In this document: in pieces, positions 1-4,895 of the stretch
How positions within the stretch are numbered: position 1 is the stretch's first letter
Layout of the letters: every line of letters starts with the position of its first letter
Translations under genes and position numbers: made by a program
The notes under the pieces: generated by a model
Told to the model about the DNA's origin: nothing
Database searches by the model: none
The model's input: only the letters and a program-made list of their open reading frames with translations
Assembly (NCBI GenBank): GCA_934565615.1
Contig: CAKTIH010000075.1
Coordinates: forward strand, 1-11,059
DNA from: an uncultured Oscillospiraceae bacterium
Lineage (GTDB): Bacteria; Bacillota; Clostridia; Oscillospirales; Oscillospiraceae
Reading direction: 5' to 3'
Length of the DNA stretch: 11,059 nt

Positions 1-27
1 GTGATGTCGCTATTTAGCAAATAAAAA

Positions 28-74
28 ATGACGAATGTTCTTTGACAGCTAAATGCTGTAAGAACATTCGTCAT
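28..74 (-). terminator. Strong intrinsic terminator downstream of tRNA tail copy
   Basis: Positions 28-42 and 60-74 form a perfect 15-bp stem; the intervening loop holds a second 5-bp stem (acagc/gctgt, 45-49 and 55-59). Read on the minus strand, the stem runs into TTTTTTATTT, as an intrinsic terminator should. It begins at the base that ends the tRNA-Pro 3'-end copy (position 74), so the transcript reads tRNA-like tail, CCA, terminator. It would stop any minus-strand transcription that passes the first terminator at 184-220. Confidence 0.8.
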
Positions 75-95
75 GGTCCGAGTGGAGGGGCTCGA
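74..95 (-). repeat. Copy of the tRNA-Pro 3' end (22-bp direct repeat)
   Basis: These 22 bases are identical to positions 220-241, the acceptor 3' strand, T-stem 3' strand and encoded CCA of the intact tRNA-Pro. Past the identical block the copy resumes matching the tRNA (gacctg) after what looks like an 8-base deletion in the T arm. The rest of the tRNA is missing, so this is a fragment. Such 3'-end copies typically arise when an integrative element uses a tRNA gene as its attachment site, or by spread of tRNA-tail repeats. The origin here is inferred. Confidence 0.75.
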
Positions 96-183
96 CCTGC
101 GCCGCGGCGCAGGCCACCTCGGGTTGAAACGTGCCACCGGCACGTTTCTAAGTGCCCTCGGGTTCGAGCCCAAATGGGCAAAG
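96..183. repeat. Mosaic of short perfect palindromes between tRNA tail and terminator
   Basis: This stretch has no plausible gene but contains successive inverted repeats. There is a perfect 18-base palindrome at 96-113 (cctgcgccg and its complement), a 10-bp stem with a 3-base loop at 126-148 (gaaacgtgcc/ggcacgtttc), and T-arm-like gggttcgagccc around 160-171 followed by gccc-aaat-gggc. The T-arm-like piece may be another tRNA scrap. The whole looks like a patchwork of repeat cassettes; I cannot name the family. Confidence 0.5.
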
Positions 184-220
184 AAATAAGCAACGCCCCC
201 GGTGGGGGCATTGCTTATTT
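184..220 (-). terminator. Intrinsic terminator of tRNA-Pro
   Basis: Positions 184-200 and 204-220 pair over 17 bp, with one G-U wobble and a 3-base loop. On the minus strand the stem begins at the final A of the tRNA CCA end and is followed by a U-rich stretch (TTATTTCTTTG). It directly follows the tRNA and is the natural end of its transcript. Confidence 0.75.
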
Positions 221-295
221 GGTCCGAGTGGAGGGGCTCGAACCCCCGACCTGATGGTCCCAAACCACCCGCGCTACCAACTGCGCTACACCCGG
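220..295 (-). tRNA. tRNA-Pro(UGG)
   Basis: Read on the minus strand this is a complete 76-nt tRNA with an encoded CCA end. The acceptor stem CCGGGTG/CACTCGG pairs fully (one G-U). The D arm has GCGC stems around AGTTGGTA. The anticodon stem GGTGG/CCATC encloses the loop TTTGGGA, giving anticodon UGG, which reads proline CCN codons. The T arm carries TTCGAGC. I find no good promoter in the ~60 bases directly upstream. The clear promoter lies at 517-545, beyond a truncated 5' copy of the same tRNA, so expression probably depends on transcription through that copy. Confidence 0.95.
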
Positions 296-449
296 CTATG
301 AAGTTGAAGTTTTGCTGCGACTGTGGTCAGTCATGTGGTCATTGCTGATTTTCCGCCCGTTTTGACCGGCTGCTCAAATCCCGCAAGTGCAGGCGTTACA
401 AGGCTTTCCGGCGTTTTAGCCTGCCCCGCCCCGGATACAGGCACGGCAC
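296..449. other. Spacer between truncated and intact tRNA-Pro, probable insertion remnant
   Basis: These 154 bases separate the half tRNA from the intact tRNA. I see no coding region of useful length and no recognisable RNA. An 8-base direct repeat tgtggtca occurs at 322-329 and 334-341 with 12-base spacing. The position between two copies of the tRNA 5' half suggests what is left of an integrated element after internal deletion. That is inference from the arrangement only. Confidence 0.4.
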
Positions 450-487
450 TCCCAAACCACCCGCGCTACCAGCTGCGCTACACCCGG
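450..487 (-). pseudogene. Truncated tRNA-Pro, 5' half only
   Basis: On the minus strand, 38 bases match the intact tRNA-Pro from its first base through the anticodon loop, with a single difference in the D loop (AGCTGG here, AGTTGG in the intact gene). The match also extends a few bases upstream of the tRNA 5' end. It breaks exactly after loop sequence TTTGGGA, so the 3' anticodon strand, T arm and acceptor 3' strand are missing and it cannot fold as a tRNA. A break in the anticodon loop is one of the known integrase crossover positions in tRNA genes. Confidence 0.8.
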
Positions 488-516
488 TTATGCGGTGCTT
501 AAGCATCGGCCAAAGT

Positions 517-545
517 ATTATACAACATCTTCCGCCTTTGCGCAA
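517..545 (-). promoter_or_regulatory. Sigma-70-type promoter of the tRNA-Pro locus
   Basis: On the minus strand, TTGCGC (545 to 540), a 17-base spacer and a perfect TATAAT (522 to 517) give a strong housekeeping promoter. The expected start lies about 20-25 bases before the 5' end of the truncated tRNA at 487, typical for a tRNA gene. It is the only convincing promoter for the intact tRNA further downstream. Confidence 0.8.
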
Positions 546-551
546 GGGCAA

Positions 552-585
552 AAACAGCAGAGAGGCCATTGTCTCTCTGCTGTTT
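552..585 (-). terminator. Intrinsic terminator of the NhaC-type transporter gene
   Basis: Positions 552-564 and 573-585 form a 13-bp perfect stem (aaacagcagagag) with an 8-base loop. On the minus strand it ends in TTTTTGC. It lies about 27 bases beyond the transporter stop codon and just before the -35 box of the tRNA promoter, separating the two transcription units. Confidence 0.8.
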
Positions 586-611
586 CAGCTTAAACCTTAT
601 GCTATTGCCTC

Positions 612-2117
612 TTACGCCTGTTCGGCAGCGTTCTTTCTGACAACACTGCGGATAACAAACAGCGTGCCGATGGTCATTGCGATACCAATTGCAAGGCAGA
701 TCACCGCGTTGCGGATGAAGCCCGCAAGGATGAAGTTCACAAAGCAAATCGCCGCGACGGTCAGCGCGTAGGGCAGCTGAGTGCTGACGTGCTCGATGTG
801 GTTGCAGTTTGCACCGGCGGAGGCCATGATGGTCGTGTCGGAAATGGGGGAGCAGTGGTCGCCGCAGACAGCGCCGGCAAGGCACGCAGAGATACCGATC
901 ATGAGGAGGTCGGGAGCGTCAGCAAAGACGGGGAGCACGATGGGGATCAGGATGCCGAAGGTGCCCCAGCTCGTGCCGGTAGCGAAGGCCAGACCGACTG
1001 CGACGAGGAAGATGATCGCCGGGAGCATGGAGAACAGTCCGTCAGCCGCGCCCTGAACGAGACCCGCGACATACACGTCAGCGCCGAGAAGGCCGGTCAT
1101 GTTCTTGAGGGTAAGTGCAAAGGTGAGGATGAGCAGCGCGGGAACCATCGCAACAAAGCCCTTGGTGATGCAGGCGGTAGCGTCCTTGAAGGTGATGACG
1201 CGGCGCAGGAGCAGGTAAACGAAGGTGATTATCAGCGCAATAATGCAGCCCCAGGGCAGGCCAACAGAAGCATCGGTATCGGCGAAGGAATCAACAAGGC
1301 TTGCGCCGTCCCAGAAGCCGCCGACATACATCATGCCGATGATGCAGAATACTATAAGTACGATAACTGGAATGAGCATATCCCAGATGCAGGCGTTCTC
1401 GACGTTGTTCTCTTCGTCGTTGCCGAGGGAGCCGAGCTCACCCTGAAGCGCCTTCATCTCGGCCTTGGCCATGGGGCCGTAATCGAAGCCCATGACGGTG
1501 ATTGCAACAACGAATACGATGGTCAGCAGAGAATAAAAATTGTAAGGGATGGCCTGAACGAAAAGCTGGATGCCGGAGATACCGGTGTTGAGATCCTGCG
1601 CGGTCGCGGAAACAGCGGCTGCCCAGGAGGACACAGGTGCGATCATGCATATAGGCGCGGCAGTTGCGTCAATAATATATGCGAGCTTTGCGCGGGAGAC
1701 ATTGTGGCTGTCGGTAACGGGACGCATGACGGAGCCGACGGTCAGGCAGTTGAAATAGTCGTCAACGAAGATGAGTACACCGAGGATAAAGGTGGCAATT
1801 ATCGCGCCGACGCGGGTGTGAACATGCTTGACAGCCCAGCGGCCGAACGCGGCGGAGCCGCCGGCGGCGTTGATAAGCGCGACCATGATGCCCAGCAGAA
1901 CGAGGAACATGAAGATACCTGCGTTCCAGCCGTCCGCGATGGCGCCGATGAAGCCGTCGCTAAGCATGGAATTGAGCGAGTCGATGGGGTTAAAGCCGCC
2001 GACGAAAAGCGCGCCGACAACAATGCCGACAAACAGAGACGAGTAGGTCTCCTTGGTGATAAGTGCCAGAACAATGGCCACAATGGGAGGCACGAGTGCC
2101 CAGAAAGTACCGTACAT
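612..2117 (-). CDS. NhaC-superfamily transporter, predicted lysine transporter (LysW type)
   Basis: A 501-residue, highly hydrophobic integral membrane protein of the NhaC Na+/H+ antiporter superfamily. Family-type polar motifs in membrane segments include FVDDYFN (about residues 117-123) followed by MRPVTD, DATAAPICMIAP (150-161), a C-terminal-half ATGTSWGTFG motif, and GDHCSPISDT. ATG at 2117 is preceded by AGGAGG nine bases upstream, which fixes the start. The superfamily name suggests sodium/proton exchange, but the leader carries a lysine riboswitch and a terminator. Comparative genomics has linked NhaC-type proteins under lysine riboswitches (named LysW) to lysine uptake. I therefore infer ion-coupled lysine import, shut off when lysine is abundant. 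The gene is monocistronic, with its own promoter and terminator. Family assignment is secure; the substrate rests on the riboswitch. Confidence 0.9.
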   Translation of the reverse strand: MYGTFWALVPPIVAIVLALITKETYSSLFVGIVVGALFVGGFNPIDSLNSMLSDGFIGAIADGWNAGIFMFLVLLGIMVALINAAGGSAAFGRWAVKHVHTRVGAIIATFILGVLIFVDDYFNCLTVGSVMRPVTDSHNVSRAKLAYIIDATAAPICMIAPVSSWAAAVSATAQDLNTGISGIQLFVQAIPYNFYSLLTIVFVVAITVMGFDYGPMAKAEMKALQGELGSLGNDEENNVENACIWDMLIPVIVLIVFCIIGMMYVGGFWDGASLVDSFADTDASVGLPWGCIIALIITFVYLLLRRVITFKDATACITKGFVAMVPALLILTFALTLKNMTGLLGADVYVAGLVQGAADGLFSMLPAIIFLVAVGLAFATGTSWGTFGILIPIVLPVFADAPDLLMIGISACLAGAVCGDHCSPISDTTIMASAGANCNHIEHVSTQLPYALTVAAICFVNFILAGFIRNAVICLAIGIAMTIGTLFVIRSVVRKNAAEQA

Positions 2118-2132
2118 CAGTTCTTTCCTCCT

Positions 2133-2172
2133 AAAAAAATAAAATCATGAACAGAGCAGATACTGTTCATGA
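2133..2172 (-). terminator. Riboswitch-controlled terminator
   Basis: Positions 2145-2154 and 2163-2172 form a perfect 10-bp stem (tcatgaacag) with an 8-base loop. On the minus strand it is followed by TTTTATTTTTTT and then at once by the AGGAGG of the transporter gene. This is the expression platform of the upstream lysine riboswitch: with lysine bound, transcription should stop here before the ribosome binding site is made. Confidence 0.9.
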
Positions 2173-2194
2173 CCTCGAAAAGAATCACCAAGGT

Positions 2195-2362
2195 GGCCTG
2201 ACAGCTCTCCGCATTACGCGACAGTCCGCCGGATATTCTCCGACGACCCAGATATACCGGATCAGGAAGTCCGATACTCTTCGGCGGCTGCTCCTTTCGC
2301 CCCAACGGTTCCTGCCGTCTTTCAAGGGGGCTACTCTTAACATCCGCGCCTCTATCATGCTT
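2195..2362 (-). ncRNA. Lysine riboswitch (L box) aptamer
   Basis: Read on the minus strand, this leader carries the conserved L-box blocks in order: GATAGAGGCGCGG (around 2358-2346), AGTAGCC (2335-2329), GAAAGGAGCAGCCGCCGAAG (2298-2279), a CTGGGTC segment near 2250, GGACTGTC (2227-2220) and GGAGAGCTGTC (2210-2200). GATAG and CTGTC close helix P1. The aptamer binds free lysine. It sits between a consensus promoter and a terminator that abuts the ribosome binding site of the downstream transporter, so it should act as a transcriptional off switch. Outer boundaries are approximate. Confidence 0.93.
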
Positions 2363-2377
2363 TGTTCAATTGCCTGC

Positions 2378-2405
2378 ATTATAGCACGCTTTCGGCGTAT
2401 GTCAA
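2378..2405 (-). promoter_or_regulatory. Consensus promoter of the lysine riboswitch/transporter transcript
   Basis: On the minus strand, a perfect TTGACA (2405 to 2400), a 16-base spacer and a perfect TATAAT (2383 to 2378) lie about 20 bases before the start of the L-box aptamer. Such a strong promoter suits a transcript whose control is placed at termination rather than initiation. Confidence 0.9.
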
Positions 2406-2485
2406 TAGAAATATACAAAAAAGTCAGATTTTTATACAATCCAAACGCCGGAAGCGGAATAACCCGCCTCCGTGCCGGAGGTAAA

Positions 2486-3211
2486 ATGGACGCTTTCGTT
2501 GATTTTTCAATAGCTCCGGGCGCGAAGAGGGCGCTCGGTCTCTTCTCCCCGCTGCATATCCTGTGGCTGTTCGCCGCGCTCGCGGCGTGGCTTCTGCTGT
2601 GCAGGAGATATAGCCGCTGCGCCCCTGCCCGCCGCGTCCGTATGCGCCGCGCCATAGCGGGCTCGGCGCTCGCGATAGAGCTGCTGCGCTCACTGCTGCT
2701 GATGCTCGCGGGAGAATACGGCATAGGGCGGCTGCCGCTGCACCTGTGCGCGCTCGCGATATATATAAGCTTTCTCCACTCCCTGCGCGGCGGGGAGCTC
2801 ACCGGGCAGTTTCTATATGCCTTCTGCATGCCGGGGGCCGTGTGCGCGCTGCTCTTTCCGGATTGGAGCGCTTACCCCGCCTTTCACTTCATGAGCGTGA
2901 GCTCCTTTACGCTGCACCTCCTGCTCGTCGGCTATACGCTGATGCTCGTTGCTGGCAGGGATCTCCGCCCCGATACGCGCCGTGCCCCGGCCTGTCTCGG
3001 CATAATGCTGCTCATCGCCGTGCCTGTCTATGCCTTCGACCGCCTGATGGACACAAACTATATGTTTCTCAACTGGCCGTCGCCCGGCTCACCGCTGGAG
3101 TGGTTCGCTTTCCTCGGTCGTCCCGGATATCTGCTGGGCTACCTCCCGCTCCTCGCCGCGACGTGGGCAGTGATATACGCGCCGTTCATAAAAAAGCGCC
3201 GCGCCGGATAA
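2486..3211 (+). CDS. YwaF/TMEM164-family integral membrane protein (TIGR02206 type)
   Basis: A 241-residue multi-pass membrane protein with about six or seven hydrophobic segments. It resembles the bacterial YwaF (TIGR02206) group, related to eukaryotic TMEM164. Family-type features are LPLHLC at 83-88, CMPGA at 114-118, histidines 134 and 144 in the HFMS...LH segment, and a NYMFL motif at 191-195 followed by a proline-rich SPL stretch. The start is ATG 2486, four bases after GGAGG. The frame is open further upstream, but that part runs through the riboswitch leader on the other strand and has no ribosome site, so I reject it. TMEM164 has been reported as a cysteine-dependent phospholipid acyltransferase; whether the bacterial proteins do this is unknown. 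It is a single-gene unit, divergent from the transporter. A weak -10-like tatacaat lies at 2433-2440. Confidence 0.85.
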   Translation: MDAFVDFSIAPGAKRALGLFSPLHILWLFAALAAWLLLCRRYSRCAPARRVRMRRAIAGSALAIELLRSLLLMLAGEYGIGRLPLHLCALAIYISFLHSLRGGELTGQFLYAFCMPGAVCALLFPDWSAYPAFHFMSVSSFTLHLLLVGYTLMLVAGRDLRPDTRRAPACLGIMLLIAVPVYAFDRLMDTNYMFLNWPSPGSPLEWFAFLGRPGYLLGYLPLLAATWAVIYAPFIKKRRAG

Positions 3212-3222
3212 ACCGGCGCGGC
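3191..3222 (-). terminator. Convergent terminator between the YwaF-like and DUF1846 genes
   Basis: Positions 3198-3207 and 3213-3222 form a perfect 10-bp GC stem (gccgcgccgg) with loop ataaa. On the minus strand it is followed by GC and TTTTTT, a good intrinsic terminator 17 bases past the DUF1846 stop codon. In the plus direction the tail is only TTAATT, so it may work weakly that way. The plus-strand arm encodes the last residues of the YwaF-like protein and its stop codon lies in the loop. Confidence 0.8.
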
Positions 3223-3238
3223 TTAATTCAAACCATTT

Positions 3239-4726
3239 TCACTTCTTATGATACAGCTTCTTTGCCTGATACCGCGGCTCAAAGGAGATATTGACGCCGA
3301 GCTTTTTGAACATCTCCTCATCGACGTGGGAGAGGATGACGGAGGAATGTGCCTCGCAGCCCTTGAGGCTGTTGATCTGGTCGATCGCGTAGCTCGCCAT
3401 CGGGTTCATGACCGAGCATATGGTCAGCGCGATAAGCATTTCATCCGTGTGCAGACGCGGATTATGGTTGCCGAGGTGCTCGACCTTGAGGTGCTGGATA
3501 GGCTCGATGACGCCCGGGGCGATGAGCTGAAGCGGCTTGTCGATCCCGGCGAGCTTCTTGAGAGCGTTCAGCAGGCAGGCCGAGGACGCGCCGAGCAGGG
3601 AGCTTGTCTTGCCGGTGACGATGGTCCCGTCGTTCAGCTCCAGCGCGACGGCGGGCGCGCCGGTCTCCTCCGCGCGGTCGAGCGCTGCCTTGACGACCGG
3701 GCGATCCTCAATGGAGATGCCGGCGGAATTCATGATAAGCTCGATCTTGCGCAGCTCAGCTGCATCGCTCAGACCCTGACGCACGGCGCAGGCGGCGGCA
3801 TAGTAGCGGCGGATGATCTCCTGCTTTGACGCCTCGCAGCAGGCCTCGTCGTCGGTGATGCAGTAGCCTGCCATGTTGACGCCCATGTCCGTCGGGCTCT
3901 TGTACGGGCTCTCGCCGTAGATGCGCTTGAAGATCGCTTCGAGCACGGGGAATATCTCAACGTCGCGGTTATAGTTGACTGTGGTGACGCCGTAGGCCTC
4001 AAGGTGGAAGGGGTCGATCATGTTCACGTCGTCAAGGTCGGCGGTCGCGGCCTCGTAGGCGAGGTTCACCGGGTGCTTGAGCGGGAGGTTCCAGACCGGG
4101 AAGGTCTCGAACTTCGCGTAGCCCGCGCTGATGCCGCGCTTATGCTCATGGTAGAGCTGACTCAGGCAGGTTGCCATCTTGCCGCTGCCGGGGCCGGGTG
4201 CCGTGACGACAACGAGCGAGCGTGTCGTCTCGATATATTCGTTCTTTCCGAAGCCCTCATCGGAGATTATGAGCGGGACATTCGAGGGATAGTCGGGGAT
4301 GATATAGTGCAGATACACCGCGACGCCGAGCGCCTCAAGGCGCTTTTTGAACTGGTCGGCAATGGCCTGACCGCGGTAGTGCGTGATGACTACACTGCCG
4401 ATGTACAGCCCTATCCCGCGGAACGCGTCGATAAGGCGGAGCGTATCGTCCTCATAGGTGATGCCGAGGTCGCCGCGGCGCTTGCTGCGCTCGATATCGT
4501 CCGCGGAAATAGCGATGACTATCTCCGCCTCGTCCTTCATCTCGAGCAGCATCTTCACCTTGCTGTCCGGCGCGAAGCCCGGCAGCACGCGGGATGCGTG
4601 GAAGTCGTCAAAGAGCTTGCCGCCGAACTCCAGATACAGCTTGCCGCCGAATTTGGAGATACGGTCGCGTATGTTCTGCGATTGCAGCTTTACGTATTTG
4701 TCGTTATCGAAGCCTATCCTGTTCAT
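3239..4726 (-). CDS. DUF1846 (UPF0371) family protein
   Basis: A 495-residue soluble protein of the DUF1846/UPF0371 family, at normal full length. The start ATG at 4726 has GAGGG eight bases upstream. The family is widespread in Firmicutes and Actinobacteria, structurally known, and of unassigned function. A glycine-rich, P-loop-like segment APGPGSGKMAT lies at residues 176-186, after a beta-strand-like VVV; lysine 183 would be the phosphate-contacting residue if it binds a nucleotide. Other recognisable segments are RIGFDNDKY at the N-terminus, THYRGQ (115-120), and the C-terminal LGNHNPRLHTDE stretch. It is a single-gene unit with its own promoter (4781-4809) and terminator (3191-3222), divergent from secA. 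No neighbour suggests a pathway. Family call sure; biochemical role unknown. Confidence 0.92.
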   Translation of the reverse strand: MNRIGFDNDKYVKLQSQNIRDRISKFGGKLYLEFGGKLFDDFHASRVLPGFAPDSKVKMLLEMKDEAEIVIAISADDIERSKRRGDLGITYEDDTLRLIDAFRGIGLYIGSVVITHYRGQAIADQFKKRLEALGVAVYLHYIIPDYPSNVPLIISDEGFGKNEYIETTRSLVVVTAPGPGSGKMATCLSQLYHEHKRGISAGYAKFETFPVWNLPLKHPVNLAYEAATADLDDVNMIDPFHLEAYGVTTVNYNRDVEIFPVLEAIFKRIYGESPYKSPTDMGVNMAGYCITDDEACCEASKQEIIRRYYAAACAVRQGLSDAAELRKIELIMNSAGISIEDRPVVKAALDRAEETGAPAVALELNDGTIVTGKTSSLLGASSACLLNALKKLAGIDKPLQLIAPGVIEPIQHLKVEHLGNHNPRLHTDEMLIALTICSVMNPMASYAIDQINSLKGCEAHSSVILSHVDEEMFKKLGVNISFEPRYQAKKLYHKK

Positions 4727-4780
4727 ATGAAGATCCCTCTGTTCTCTCTCGGTTTAGCCCGGTCGTATTTTCAATGAAAT

Positions 4781-4809
4781 ATTTTAGCACACAAAAACAG
4801 GCAGGACAA
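4781..4809 (-). promoter_or_regulatory. Promoter of the DUF1846 gene
   Basis: On the minus strand, TTGTCC (4809 to 4804), a 17-base spacer ending in TGC, and TAAAAT (4786 to 4781) form a good promoter with an extended -10. The predicted leader is about 50 bases. It is back to back with the secA promoter in the same 170-base intergenic region. Confidence 0.7.
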
Positions 4810-4837
4810 GATTATACTTTTTTTATTCATAAACTTG

Positions 4838-4846
4838 TGCTAATAT
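4838..4846 (+). promoter_or_regulatory. Probable extended -10 promoter of secA
   Basis: TGC followed by TAATAT (4841-4846) gives an extended -10 element about 50 bases before the secA start; the T-rich stretch at 4817-4824 sits where a weak -35 would be. No other convincing promoter lies in the gap. The secA ribosome site is AGGAAAGG at 4879-4886. Confidence 0.5.
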
Positions 4847-4895
4847 GTATGTTGAATTGGTATCTTATTTTTTCTTTCAGGAAAGGCATACATAA

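Noticed and set aside
42..254. Small open frame in the tRNA-Pro locus
   Set aside because: It lies over tRNA tail copies, palindromes and terminators and has no ribosome site.
1..500. CRISPR array
   Set aside because: The repeated pieces are tRNA-Pro fragments with irregular spacing, not evenly spaced identical repeats.
789..2150. Long plus-strand open frame (453 codons) opposite the NhaC-type gene
   Set aside because: It is the complement of a clear membrane protein gene; its predicted product is compositionally odd (rich in D, G, H, N), has no ribosome site and no recognisable domain.
2147..2485. N-terminal extension of the YwaF-like protein
   Set aside because: The extension runs through the complement of the lysine riboswitch and its promoter; ATG 2486 has a GGAGG site and begins the conserved hydrophobic protein.
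2185..2829. Minus-strand open frame covering the riboswitch leader
   Set aside because: The region is explained by promoter, aptamer and terminator; the translated product has no membrane or domain pattern.
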